Below are positions 41,521 to 50,141 of a stretch of 64,000 bases of DNA, one piece after another. The notes under the pieces were generated by a model that was not told where the DNA came from, did no database searches, and saw only the letters and a program-made list of their open reading frames with translations. The stretch's first letter is position 1. The number at the start of each line of letters is the position of its first letter. The position numbers and the translations under genes are program-made. Source of the stretch: Muriiphilus sp048268845 (GTDB taxonomy: Bacteria; Pseudomonadota; Alphaproteobacteria; Rhodobacterales; Rhodobacteraceae); contig JBLWUQ010000009.1 in the NCBI GenBank assembly GCA_048268845.1, positions 67,152 to 131,151 of the forward strand. Direction: 5' to 3'.

Positions 41521-41916
41521 ATGTTGGGCGTCATTTCCCAGACCGGCACTGCGGCGCGCGTGTCGCTTGGATCCTTTTCCATCCTGATCGCCTTGGGCGG
41601 GTTGGCGCCGGGGGCCTTGCCGCCCGAGTTCGCGCATTTCGCACCCGATCTCGAAACCGCGTCGATCTGGACGGTGAACGCCTATTTCGCCAGCGACGTG
41701 CTGCTGCTGCTGTCAGGCATCAAGCTGATGTTCGGCTATTGCACCAAGTGCGTCACGGCTCTGTCGGTGGTCTTGCTTGCGTTCAACGCCTATCTGATCG
41801 CCGCCGGGTTCGTCGTGCCGATGTGGACGATCCTTCTGGCCGCAGCGATCTGCGCCGGGATCCTTCTCTATACCTACGCGCCGAAATTGCGCTGGGATCT
41901 GAAACAGCCGATCTAA
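41521..41916 (+). CDS. Small multipass membrane protein, unknown
   Basis: A 131-residue protein with about four hydrophobic segments (SLGSFSILIALGGLAPGAL, VLLLLSGIKLMFGYC, ALSVVLLAFNAYLIAAGFV, ILLAAAICAGILLYTYA). A CTKC pair lies in a short loop. I do not recognise a family. AGGAGG six bases before the ATG gives a strong start. It stands between the LysR gene and the TetR gene, 40 bases before the latter, and could be cotranscribed with it, although an operator-like dyad lies between. Confidence 0.7.
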   Translation: MLGVISQTGTAARVSLGSFSILIALGGLAPGALPPEFAHFAPDLETASIWTVNAYFASDVLLLLSGIKLMFGYCTKCVTALSVVLLAFNAYLIAAGFVVPMWTILLAAAICAGILLYTYAPKLRWDLKQPI

Positions 41917-41927
41917 AGCCCTTTGAT

Positions 41928-41943
41928 CTGAACATCCGTTCAG
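41928..41943. promoter_or_regulatory. Candidate TetR operator
   Basis: CTGAAC-ATCC-GTTCAG is a perfect 6-base inverted repeat with a 4-base spacer, 14 bases before the tetR ATG. Size, symmetry and position suit an autoregulatory TetR site. Confidence 0.5.
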
Positions 41944-41956
41944 TTAATCAGAGGGT

Positions 41957-42544
41957 ATGGCACGCAAATCAGGCTCCCACGCCGACATCACCGGCCCGAA
42001 GGTGCGCGACGCAGCCGAGAGGCTCTTTGCGCGCCACGGCTATGCGGCGGTGTCGATGCGCCAGATCGCCTCCGAGGTCGGGGTGCAGGCCGGCGCGCTT
42101 TACCTCTACACCAAGGACAAGCAAAGCCTGCTGTTCGACCTGATGCAAAGCCATCTCGAGGCGTTGATGACCGCATGGCTGGCCGAGCCGCGCGGCGACA
42201 CGCCGGGCGAGCGGCTCGAGGCCTTCACCCGCTTTCACATCCGCCACCACCTTGACCGGCCCGACGCGGTGTTCATCGCCTACATGGAGTTGCGCAACCT
42301 CGACCCGGCCAATTTCCGTGTCATCGAAGCCCTGCGCAAACGCTATGAGGACGTGCTCGAGGACATCCTGCGCGACGGCGCCGAGGCCGGGGTGTTCGCG
42401 GTGCCCGATACCAAGCTGACCACGATGGCGCTGATCGGGATGCTGACCGGCGTCAACATCTGGTATCGCGCCAGCGGACGGCTCAGCCGCGACCGGGTCG
42501 AGGACCTCTATTGCGAGATGGTGCAGAAGGCGGTCGGGACCTGA
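41957..42544 (+). CDS. TetR-family transcriptional regulator
   Basis: A 195-residue regulator. The DNA-binding helices are in DAAERLFARHGYAAVSMRQIASEVGVQAGALYLYTKDKQ (residues about 17-52). The C-terminal part matches the TetR_C_33-like ligand domain in length and hydrophobicity. This subtype often controls acyl-CoA or fatty-acid genes, but the ligand is unknown here. AGAGGG just before the ATG is the ribosome site. The upstream CTGAAC-N4-GTTCAG dyad suggests autorepression. The ferredoxin gene follows 103 bases downstream. Confidence 0.88.
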   Translation: MARKSGSHADITGPKVRDAAERLFARHGYAAVSMRQIASEVGVQAGALYLYTKDKQSLLFDLMQSHLEALMTAWLAEPRGDTPGERLEAFTRFHIRHHLDRPDAVFIAYMELRNLDPANFRVIEALRKRYEDVLEDILRDGAEAGVFAVPDTKLTTMALIGMLTGVNIWYRASGRLSRDRVEDLYCEMVQKAVGT

Positions 42545-42647
42545 GGCGGGTCGTGCCGTTGTAAACCTCTGGTGAAAAGCAAAAATCGGGGTGGCAGGTG
42601 CCGGCAGGCTTGGCTACAACATGCCGGACGTTTCACGGAGGCGGCAG

Positions 42648-42971
42648 ATGGCCCGGATCACCTATATCGAGCATGACGGCACCGAGCATGTCGTCGACGT
42701 GCCCAGCGGCCTGACGGTCATGGAAGGCGCGCGCGACAACGGCATTCCCGGCATCGAGGCCGATTGCGGCGGCGCCTGCGCCTGTTCGACCTGCCATGTC
42801 TATGTCGCCGAGGATTGGGTCGACAAGCTGCCGTCGAAAGAGGCGATGGAAGAGGACATGCTTGACTTCGCGTTCGAGCCGAACCCGGTCCGCTCGCGCC
42901 TGACCTGCCAGTTGAAGGTGTCGGACGCGCTGGACGGGCTGGTGGTGCAGATGCCGGAAAAGCAGATCTGA
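42648..42971 (+). CDS. Adrenodoxin-type [2Fe-2S] ferredoxin
   Basis: A 107-residue ferredoxin with cluster ligands Cys40, Cys46, Cys49 and Cys87 (ADCGGACACSTCHVYV and RLTCQ), the vertebrate/ISC adrenodoxin spacing. A hydrophobic N-terminal strand begins ARITYIEHDG. It carries electrons in the cytoplasm, for iron-sulfur assembly or a cytochrome P450; no partner lies beside it, and an isc operon is not visible. The ATG at 42648 has GGAGG six bases upstream. It is convergent with the DUF2484 pair. Confidence 0.92.
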   Translation: MARITYIEHDGTEHVVDVPSGLTVMEGARDNGIPGIEADCGGACACSTCHVYVAEDWVDKLPSKEAMEEDMLDFAFEPNPVRSRLTCQLKVSDALDGLVVQMPEKQI

Positions 42972-42977
42972 CCCCGC

Positions 42978-43235
42978 TCAGATCCCGTCGGTGCGCCGCA
43001 ACCCGCGAAACCAGCGCATAAGATAGATCACCGGCCAGCGCAGCACGCTCATCCCGGCCGCCAGCACCACGAAGCCGATCAGCGGGCCCATCTGCCACGT
43101 CACCCAGCCGACAATCGGGATGCCGACCGCGATCAGCACCCAGGCCGCCGGCCAGTGCTGGCGCCTTGAGGGAAACATCGCGATCAGGTTGGCGATGACC
43201 GCCCAGCCGCAGGCGGCAACAAGCGAACCCGTCAT
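42978..43235 (-). CDS. DUF2484 membrane protein B
   Basis: An 85-residue protein with two to three hydrophobic segments, of the DUF2484 family that is largely confined to Rhodobacteraceae. It opens MTGSLVAACGWAVIANLIAMFP, like its neighbour, and ends with a basic tail (RWFRGLRR). Its ATG overlaps the stop of the upstream paralogue by four bases. The family usually sits beside murC, suggesting a role in the envelope, but nothing is established. Confidence 0.8.
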   Translation of the reverse strand: MTGSLVAACGWAVIANLIAMFPSRRQHWPAAWVLIAVGIPIVGWVTWQMGPLIGFVVLAAGMSVLRWPVIYLMRWFRGLRRTDGI

Positions 43236-43486
43236 CGCGGCACCCGGGGATTGCGCCCGCGCGCCTTGGCGATCAGAACGCCCAGCGGGCGGCGCATCAT
43301 CGACAGGAACGCGAGCAGCGCCAGCAAGGTCCAGATCCAGCCATTCTCGGCCCCGACCCAGATCATCAGGGGAATCGCGGTCAGCACCAGAACCCCGCCG
43401 GGGATCATCTGATAGCGCATCGGCAGGAACGCGGTGACGGTTCCGGCAAGCGCCCAGAGACTTGCGGCGATCAGCGACGGGGTCAT
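43232..43486 (-). CDS. DUF2484 membrane protein A
   Basis: An 84-residue paralogue of the downstream gene: MTPSLIAASLWALAGTVTAFLP shows the same start, W and FP positions. It has two to three hydrophobic segments and a basic C-terminus. It starts four bases after the murC stop and is coupled to the second copy. In related genomes one such gene lies between murC and murB. Here there are two, and murB is elsewhere. No function is known. Confidence 0.8.
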   Translation of the reverse strand: MTPSLIAASLWALAGTVTAFLPMRYQMIPGGVLVLTAIPLMIWVGAENGWIWTLLALLAFLSMMRRPLGVLIAKARGRNPRVPR

Positions 43487-43489
43487 GCC

Positions 43490-44890
43490 CTACCCCTCCA
43501 ACCGCTTCTGCATGCCGCGCGCCCAGGTCGAGATCGTGCCGGCCCCGAGGCAGACGACGATGTCGCCGGGCCTGGCCTCGGCGCGCACCAGGGCTTCGAG
43601 GTCGGCCTCGTTGTCGATCGCCAGCGCGTGGCGGTGGCCGTGGTCGGTGAGGGCGGCGACCAGGTCGTCGCGGCTGGCGCCTTCGATCGGGTCTTCTCCG
43701 GCGGCGAAGACCTCGGAGATGCCGATCACGTCGGCGTCGTTGAAACAGGTGCAGAAATCGTCAAACAGCGAATGCAGGCGCGAGTAGCGGTGCGGCTGGT
43801 GCACCGCGATCACCCGGCCCTTGCTGGCCTGGCGCGCGGCCTTCAGCACGGCGGCGATCTCGACCGGGTGGTGGCCGTAATCGTCGATGATCGGCACGGT
43901 GTTCCACTCGCCCACCTTGGTAAAGCGCCGGTTGACGCCGCCGAACGCCGCCAGTGCGGTGCGGATCACGCCCGACTTCATGCCCAGATGACGCGCCACC
44001 GCCACCGCCGCCAGTGCGTTCGAGACGTTGTGATCGCCCGGCATCGGCAGGGTGCAGCCGTCGATCCGCTTGCCCTCGGCATTGAGCTCGATGTCGAACT
44101 TCGCCGCGCCATCCTCATAGCGCAGGTTGACCGCGCGCACATCGGCCTGGGCGTTGAAACCAAAGGTCACGACGCGCCGGTCCGTCAGCTTGCCGACCAG
44201 CGCCTGCACCTCGGGGTGATCGGTGCAGAGCACCGCGAGGCCATAGAACGGGATGTTCGAGACGAAATCGAGAAAGCCCTGATGCAGCGCCTCGACGGTG
44301 CCCCAATGCTCCATATGCTCGGGGTCGATGTTGGTGACGATGGCGATGGTCGCGGGCAGGCGGTTGAAGGTGCCGTCGCTCTCGTCGGCCTCGACCACCA
44401 TCCACTCGCCCTCGCCCATGCGGGCGTTCGAGCCATAGGCGTGGATCACGCCGCCGTTGATCACCGTCGGGTCGATGCCACCGGCGACCAGCAGTTCGGC
44501 CACCAGCGTCGTCGTCGTGGTCTTGCCGTGGGTGCCGGCGACCGCGATGTTGGATTTCAGCCGCATCAGCTCGGCCAGCATCTCGGCGCGGCGCACCACC
44601 GGCAGGCCACCGGCACGGGCGGCTGCAAGCTCGGGGTTGCCGGGCTTGATCGCGGACGAGATCACCACGACCTCGGCGCCTTCGAGGTTCTCGGCCTTCT
44701 GGCCGATGAACACCCGCGCGCCCAGCCCGGCCAGCCGCTCGGTGATCGCCGAGCTTTTCAGGTCGGACCCCTGCACGATGTAGCCCTGATTGAGCAGCAC
44801 CTCGGCGATGCCCGACATGCCGATGCCGCCGATCCCGACGAAATGGATCGGCCCCATCTCGTTGGGCAGTTTCGTCTTGGCTGCGTTCAT
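43490..44890 (-). CDS. murC: UDP-MurNAc:L-alanine ligase MurC
   Basis: A 466-residue Mur ligase. IHFVGIGGIGMSGIAEVL is the UDP-sugar-binding start, GTHGKTTTTTL the ATP loop, EADESDGTF the metal-binding acid site, and DDYGHHPVEI the C-terminal motif. It attaches the first amino acid of the stem peptide in the cytoplasm. Its start overlaps the murG stop (ATGA). The block ftsW-murG-murC is intact, but it does not follow mraY and murD as usual. Confidence 0.96.
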   Translation of the reverse strand: MNAAKTKLPNEMGPIHFVGIGGIGMSGIAEVLLNQGYIVQGSDLKSSAITERLAGLGARVFIGQKAENLEGAEVVVISSAIKPGNPELAAARAGGLPVVRRAEMLAELMRLKSNIAVAGTHGKTTTTTLVAELLVAGGIDPTVINGGVIHAYGSNARMGEGEWMVVEADESDGTFNRLPATIAIVTNIDPEHMEHWGTVEALHQGFLDFVSNIPFYGLAVLCTDHPEVQALVGKLTDRRVVTFGFNAQADVRAVNLRYEDGAAKFDIELNAEGKRIDGCTLPMPGDHNVSNALAAVAVARHLGMKSGVIRTALAAFGGVNRRFTKVGEWNTVPIIDDYGHHPVEIAAVLKAARQASKGRVIAVHQPHRYSRLHSLFDDFCTCFNDADVIGISEVFAAGEDPIEGASRDDLVAALTDHGHRHALAIDNEADLEALVRAEARPGDIVVCLGAGTISTWARGMQKRLEG

Positions 44891-46014
44891 TCGGTTTTCC
44901 CGTTTGCCTTGGCCTTGCCCTTTGCCGCAAGCTCCTCGACCAGTGCCACAAGGGCATCGGTCGCGTCGGGCTTGCCAAGGCTCAGGGCGGCTGCCGCCAT
45001 TTGCTCGGCTCCGGCGGGATTGTCCAGCACCGCAACGATCTGCTCGGTCAGGGTGGCGGTATCGAGCCGCGATTGCGGGATCAGGATCGCCGCGCCCGCC
45101 TCGACCAGCCCGTGTGCATTGGCGCTCTGGTGGTCGCCGGTGGCGTGGGGATAGGGGATCAGGATCGCCGGCCGCCCGATCACCGTGAGGTCAGCCACGG
45201 TCGAGGCGCCGGCGCGCGCGATCACCAGTTGCGCTTCGCTGATCCGCCTGGGCACGTCGTTGAAGAACGGCTGCACCTCGGCGCGGATACCGTGGTGGTG
45301 GTAGAAGTCCTGCACCCGGTCGCCGTCCTCGTCGCGCGCCTGATGGCTGACCGAGATATGGCGCAGCAGGCGCTCGGGCAGATCGGCGATGGCCTGCGGC
45401 ACGGTGTCCGACAGCGCCTTCGCGCCCTGGCTGCCGCCGATCACGAGGATCTGCATCGGGTACTCGCCGGGCGGGATATAGCCTGCCCCGGCCCGGTCGA
45501 GGATCGCACCGCGCACCGGGTTGCCGGTATGGACCGCATGCGCGCCCTCGGGGATCGGCGCGGTCGGCCAGGTGCCGCAGGCCAGCCGGTCGACCCGGCG
45601 CGCAAAGAAGGTGTTGACCCGGCCCAGCACGCCGTTCTGTTCGTGGATCATCCGGGGCAGCCGCAACAGCCGCGCCGCCGCCAGCGCCGGGATCGAGGGG
45701 TAGCCGCCAAAACCGATCACCACCGCAGGACGGTCGCGCAGCATCCGCCTGACGGCGCCGATCACGCCCGCCAGAAGGCGAAACGGCACCATCGCGCGCG
45801 CCAGCACGCCGCCGCGCGCGAAGGTGGCGGACGAGACCTGCTCGATCTCGACCACATGCGGAAAGCCGCCCGTATACCGCGCGCCGCGCGCGTCGGTCGA
45901 GAGCTTCACCCGCCAGCCCCGGCGCAACATCGCCTCGGCCAGCGCCTGCGCCGGGAACATGTGCCCGCCGGTGCCACCGGCGGCGATCACGATGAGGTTG
46001 CCCGCGCCGGTCAT
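44887..46014 (-). CDS. murG: Lipid II synthase MurG
   Basis: A 375-residue GT-B glycosyltransferase. The N-terminal glycine-rich loop IAAGGTGGHMFPA and the later GGSQGAKALSD are the two nucleotide and membrane-contact loops. GAGASTVADL and PYPHATGDHQSANA belong to the UDP-GlcNAc site. It adds GlcNAc to lipid I on the inner face of the membrane. It overlaps both ftsW and murC by four bases. The C-terminus is extended by a lysine- and alanine-rich tail (KGKAKANGKTE). Confidence 0.96.
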   Translation of the reverse strand: MTGAGNLIVIAAGGTGGHMFPAQALAEAMLRRGWRVKLSTDARGARYTGGFPHVVEIEQVSSATFARGGVLARAMVPFRLLAGVIGAVRRMLRDRPAVVIGFGGYPSIPALAAARLLRLPRMIHEQNGVLGRVNTFFARRVDRLACGTWPTAPIPEGAHAVHTGNPVRGAILDRAGAGYIPPGEYPMQILVIGGSQGAKALSDTVPQAIADLPERLLRHISVSHQARDEDGDRVQDFYHHHGIRAEVQPFFNDVPRRISEAQLVIARAGASTVADLTVIGRPAILIPYPHATGDHQSANAHGLVEAGAAILIPQSRLDTATLTEQIVAVLDNPAGAEQMAAAALSLGKPDATDALVALVEELAAKGKAKANGKTE

Positions 46015-47180
46015 CGCCGGTGCCTCTGGCTGAGGATGTCGCCCATGCGGCCCTGCGGCCGGGTTCGGGTAAAGGCCAGCAGCATCCCGGCGGCGATCCC
46101 GGTGGCGATCAGGGACGAGCCGCCGTAGCTGACGAATGGCAGCGTCATGCCCTTGGCGGGCAGAAGCCGCACCGCGACGCCCATGTTGATCAGCGCCTGA
46201 ACCCCGATCATCGCCGCCAGCCCGGTGCCGGCCAGCCTGATGAACGTGTCACGCTCGCGCAACAGCCGGATGAAGCTGCGCACCACCACGATGCCGTAAA
46301 GCGCGATGATCAGCATCACCAAGAGCAGCCCGTATTCCTCGGCGGCCACCGCGATGATGAAGTCGGTATGGGCATCGGGCAGCGACCATTTCACCTGCCC
46401 CTCGCCCACGCCGACGCCGAAAAACCCGCCCTCGCGGATCGCGTTGGTGGCATAGCCAAGCTGCGTGGTCGGGTCGACCTCGGGGGTCAGGAAACCGTCG
46501 ATCCGGCGCGCGAAATGCTCGGAGTTCTGATAGGAGAACATGCCGCCCATCACCACGATACCGGCAATCGCGACGATCAGCTTGTAGGGCGCACCGGCGA
46601 GGAAATACATCACCCCCCAGGCAAACAGCACCAGTGCCGCCTGCCCGAAATCGGGCTGCATCGCGAGGAATCCGACGATCACCAGCGTCAGCACCAGCGA
46701 CATCGACTTGCCCGGCGGCCCGCCGATCTCCTGACTGGCCGCCATCAGCCAGGCGACGGTGATGACGAAGACCGGCTTGAGGAACTCGGACGGTTGCAGC
46801 GAGGCGAAGCCCAGCGAATACCAGCGCACCGCGCCCTTGCCGAAATCGGTGCCAAGCGCCGGCAGCATCGCCAGCGCCGCGAAGGCAAAGAAGAACCCGA
46901 TCACCGCGAGACGGCGCACCATCTGCGGCGTCATCATCGTGGTGATGAACAGAACGACGAAGGCGATGAAGCCGAACAGCACCTGCCGTTCGACATAATA
47001 GAACGGCGCCAGCCCGTTGCGTTCGGCCAGCGGCGGCGAGGCCGCGAGGCCAAGCAACAGCCCGATCGCAAAGAGCAACAGGATCGAGGACACCGTCCAT
47101 TTGTCGATTGTGCGCCACCAGCGCGGCAGAATCGGGTCCCCGTCCTGCCGCGGTGCCGCGCCATATACCATTTCGGTCAT
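46011..47180 (-). CDS. ftsW: Septal peptidoglycan polymerase FtsW
   Basis: A 389-residue SEDS protein with about ten membrane segments. The conserved stretches are QPDFGQAALV, DAHTDFIIAVAAEEYG, the catalytic aspartate region near DAHTDF, and LPAKGMTLPFVSYGGSS. It polymerises lipid II at the septum with FtsI. It opens the ftsW-murG-murC run and follows recN at a distance of about 110 bases, an order I do not recall from related genomes. The first ATG is given; a second lies three codons in. Confidence 0.94.
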   Translation of the reverse strand: MTEMVYGAAPRQDGDPILPRWWRTIDKWTVSSILLLFAIGLLLGLAASPPLAERNGLAPFYYVERQVLFGFIAFVVLFITTMMTPQMVRRLAVIGFFFAFAALAMLPALGTDFGKGAVRWYSLGFASLQPSEFLKPVFVITVAWLMAASQEIGGPPGKSMSLVLTLVIVGFLAMQPDFGQAALVLFAWGVMYFLAGAPYKLIVAIAGIVVMGGMFSYQNSEHFARRIDGFLTPEVDPTTQLGYATNAIREGGFFGVGVGEGQVKWSLPDAHTDFIIAVAAEEYGLLLVMLIIALYGIVVVRSFIRLLRERDTFIRLAGTGLAAMIGVQALINMGVAVRLLPAKGMTLPFVSYGGSSLIATGIAAGMLLAFTRTRPQGRMGDILSQRHRR

Positions 47181-47291
47181 GTAAACTGCCCGATTGCTGC
47201 CTCTGCCCTGCCCGGTTTTCCGGGTCTGGCCGCAGTCTAGCCGGATTCACCCGTTCGCGCCAGCGCTTGTTCCCGCCCGACGCGCCGAAAC

Positions 47292-48947
47292 TCACGCGCC
47301 GAGCAGCGCCCCGGCGGCGGCGCGGGCCTCGTCGGTGACGGTCTCACCGGCCAGCATCCGGGCAACCTCGTCGATCCGCGCCTCGGCGTCGAGCGGCGTC
47401 ACGCGGGTGCGGGTTTCGCCGCCGCTGACGGCCTTTTCCACCCGCCAGTGATACGCGCCGCGCGCCGCGACCTGCGGCGAATGCGTCACCACCAGAACCT
47501 GCCCGCCCTCGTCGGCCAGCGTCATCAACCGGCGTCCCACCGCGTCCGCCGTCGCGCCACCGACGCCGCGGTCGATCTCGTCGAAGATCATCGTCAGCCC
47601 GGCGGTGTCCTTGGTCAGACAGACCTTGAGCGCCAGCAAAAACCGGCTGAGTTCGCCGCCCGAGGCGATCTTGTTGAGCGGCCCGGATGGTGCACCGGGG
47701 TTGGTGGCGACGGTGAAGGTCACGGCGTCCACACCATCGGGGCCGGGCGCGGTGGCCGCGATTTCGGTGGTGAAAACCGCGCGTTCCATCTTGAGCGGGG
47801 CAAGTTCTGCGCCCATCGCGGTGTCCAGCGCCACGGCAGCGCGGGCGCGCGCCTCGCTCAAGGTAGAGGCGGCCGCGTCATAGCCGGTCTGCGCCGCATC
47901 CCGCGCCTTGCGCAGCGCCGCGATGTCGCCTGCGCCCTTGTCGAGCGCGGCCAGTTTCGCCTCGATCCCGGCGGCGAAATCGCCCAGATCGTCGGGCGCG
48001 ACGCCATGTTTGCGTGCCGCCGCGCGGATCGCGAACAGGCGCACCTCGACGCGCTCCAACTCGCCCGGATCGAACGCCAGCGACTCGAGCGCGGCCTCGA
48101 CGCCCTGCGCCGCCTCGCCCAGTTCGGTCAGCGCCCGGTTCAGCGCCTCGATCGGCGCGTCGAGCGTCTCGTCCGCCTTGTCGGCCACAGCTTCGAGCCA
48201 GCGCAGCGCGTCGCCCATCCGCCCCTCGGCCCCCTCGCCCGAGCCAAGCGCCTGTGCGGCCTTCGCCACGTCCTCGCCGATCCGCTGCCCGGCCTGCATC
48301 ATGCGGCGGCGGGCATCGAGATCGGCATCCTCGCCGGGTTCGGGGGCAAGCCTGGCCAGTTCGGCCCAGGCGTGGCGCAGGAAATCCTCTTCCTCGCGGG
48401 CGGCGGCCAGCCGGGCTTCGGCCTCGGCCAATGCCTTGTCGGCGCGCGAGAGCGCCCGCCAGGCCTCGCGCGTCGCGTCACGTTCGGCGCCAAGCCCGCC
48501 GAAGGTATCGAGCAGGTCGCGGTGCACGCGCGGGTTCAGAAGGCCGCGATCGTCCTGCTGGCCGTGCAGTTCCACCAGCGTATCGGACAAGGCCCGCAAC
48601 ACCTCGCCCGAGGCGCGGCGGTCATTGACCCAGGCGGTCTTGCGCCCGTCGGCCCGGTTGACCCGGCGCAGGATCAATTCGTCGCTTGCGGGGATTCCGG
48701 CCTCGTCCAGCACCGCGCGGGCGGGGTGATCGGCGGTCAGATCGAACACCGCCACCACTTCGCCCTCGTCGGCCCCGGCGCGCACCAGATCGGCGCGGCC
48801 ACGCCAGCCCAGCACGAAGCCCAGCGAATCCAGCAGAATCGATTTGCCCGCCCCGGTCTCGCCGGTCAGCACGTTGAGACCCGGCCGGAACTCGAGCTCC
48901 AGCCGGTCGATGATGAGAACGTCCCGGATGTCGAGATGTCTAAGCAT
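47292..48947 (-). CDS. recN: DNA repair ATPase RecN
   Basis: A 551-residue SMC-like protein. Walker A is in LTGETGAGKSILLDSLG near residue 30, and the central part is a coiled coil rich in Ala, Glu and Arg. The C-terminal signature FLLALKVCL and Walker B MIFDEIDRGVGG complete the split ATPase head. It binds DNA ends and acts in recombinational double-strand break repair. It starts 15 bases after bamD, the usual neighbour in this group, but ligA does not follow. Confidence 0.95.
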   Translation of the reverse strand: MLRHLDIRDVLIIDRLELEFRPGLNVLTGETGAGKSILLDSLGFVLGWRGRADLVRAGADEGEVVAVFDLTADHPARAVLDEAGIPASDELILRRVNRADGRKTAWVNDRRASGEVLRALSDTLVELHGQQDDRGLLNPRVHRDLLDTFGGLGAERDATREAWRALSRADKALAEAEARLAAAREEEDFLRHAWAELARLAPEPGEDADLDARRRMMQAGQRIGEDVAKAAQALGSGEGAEGRMGDALRWLEAVADKADETLDAPIEALNRALTELGEAAQGVEAALESLAFDPGELERVEVRLFAIRAAARKHGVAPDDLGDFAAGIEAKLAALDKGAGDIAALRKARDAAQTGYDAAASTLSEARARAAVALDTAMGAELAPLKMERAVFTTEIAATAPGPDGVDAVTFTVATNPGAPSGPLNKIASGGELSRFLLALKVCLTKDTAGLTMIFDEIDRGVGGATADAVGRRLMTLADEGGQVLVVTHSPQVAARGAYHWRVEKAVSGGETRTRVTPLDAEARIDEVARMLAGETVTDEARAAAGALLGA

Positions 48948-48962
48948 CGGGCAAGCGGCCGG

Positions 48963-49880
48963 TTACAGCCACTCGCCCTTGATCAGTTGGCGATAGAGCG
49001 CGGACAGCCAGTTGTCGCCCTTTACCTCGGGCTGGAGCCCGGCCTTGGCCAGAAGCGCATAGCTGTCCTCATACCACTTGGTCGAGCGGAAGTTGTGGCC
49101 AAGGATCGCGCCCGCCGTCTGCGCCTCGTCGGTCAGGCCAAGCAGCAGATAGCTTTCGACCAGCCGGTGCAGCGCTTCAGGCGTGTGCGAGGTGGTCTGG
49201 AACTGCTCGATCACGACACGGAAGCGGTTGATGGCGGAGGTGTAATGCTTGCGCTTGAGGTAGTAGCGCCCGATTTCCATCTCTTTCGCCGCGAGGTGGT
49301 CGAAGGCGAGATCGAATTTCAGGATCGCCGAGCGCGCATATTCGGTTTCGGGATATTTCTCGATGACCTCGCGCAGCGCCTGCAGCGCCTGGAAGGTCAG
49401 CCCCTGATCGCGGCCGATGGCGTCGATCTGGTCGTAATAGCTGAGCGCCAGCAGATACTGCGCATAGGCCGCATCCTCGTCGCCCGGATAGAAGTCGATG
49501 AAGCGCTGAGCGGCGGCGCGCGATTCTTCGTATTCGTGGTCCTTGTGGAAGGCGAAGGCCTGCATCACCAGCGCGCGCTTGGCCCAGCTGGAATAGGGAT
49601 AGAGGCGTTCGACTTCGCCGAACCACTTGGCGGCGGTTTCGTAATTGCCTTCTTCAAGATCGTATTCGGCGCGCTTGTAGATCTCTTCGGCGGTGTATTC
49701 CTCGATCGGCTTGGCTTCGACGCCGCTCGAGAACAGGCTGGAGAACCAGCCGCCTCCGCCACCGCCGCCGCCAGACGAACTGCAGCCGGCGAGCGATACG
49801 GCCAAGACCGTAACCGCGGCCCCGCGAACGGTCCGTTCAAGCGCCGTGCGCCTCTTGCTGTTCTGCCGCGTATCCCCCAT
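48963..49880 (-). CDS. bamD: Outer membrane assembly lipoprotein BamD
   Basis: A 305-residue lipoprotein. The signal ends in lipobox LAGC with lipidated Cys33, followed by a serine and poly-glycine linker. Five TPR-like helical repeats follow, from YKRAEYDLEEGNYETAAKWF to the C-terminus. It is an essential part of the BAM complex on the inner leaflet of the outer membrane, helping beta-barrel insertion. It lies between ftsZ and recN on the same strand. In related genomes lpxC usually separates ftsZ and bamD; here no lpxC is present. Confidence 0.94.
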   Translation of the reverse strand: MGDTRQNSKRRTALERTVRGAAVTVLAVSLAGCSSSGGGGGGGGWFSSLFSSGVEAKPIEEYTAEEIYKRAEYDLEEGNYETAAKWFGEVERLYPYSSWAKRALVMQAFAFHKDHEYEESRAAAQRFIDFYPGDEDAAYAQYLLALSYYDQIDAIGRDQGLTFQALQALREVIEKYPETEYARSAILKFDLAFDHLAAKEMEIGRYYLKRKHYTSAINRFRVVIEQFQTTSHTPEALHRLVESYLLLGLTDEAQTAGAILGHNFRSTKWYEDSYALLAKAGLQPEVKGDNWLSALYRQLIKGEWL

Positions 49881-50096
49881 GGCCCGCGCCTACCTCGTCC
49901 AAGTGATTCATACCCAGACCTAGTGGGTCCGGGTCGGATTGCTCACATCCCTAGCACATAACTTCCCGGGGCAAAATGGTTTCGACCCCGAATTCGCCAC
50001 CATGTTGCGCATCTTTCACCAAGCGGCCCTCCGGTGCGGCCCAATAGCCACTGTCGCCAGCCCGGAGCATCCGCAAATGACTGATAACAAACGAAA

Positions 50097-50120
50097 AGGG
50101 CCGGCGTTGCGGCCGGCCCT
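50097..50120 (-). terminator. Intrinsic terminator after ftsZ
   Basis: AGGGCCGGC/GCCGGCCCT forms a 9-base stem with a 6-base loop, followed on the minus strand by TTTCGTTTG. It starts 22 bases after the ftsZ stop, so bamD and recN are probably transcribed from their own promoter. Confidence 0.8.
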
Positions 50121-50141
50121 GGGTATGGTGTCGTGTCTGGA

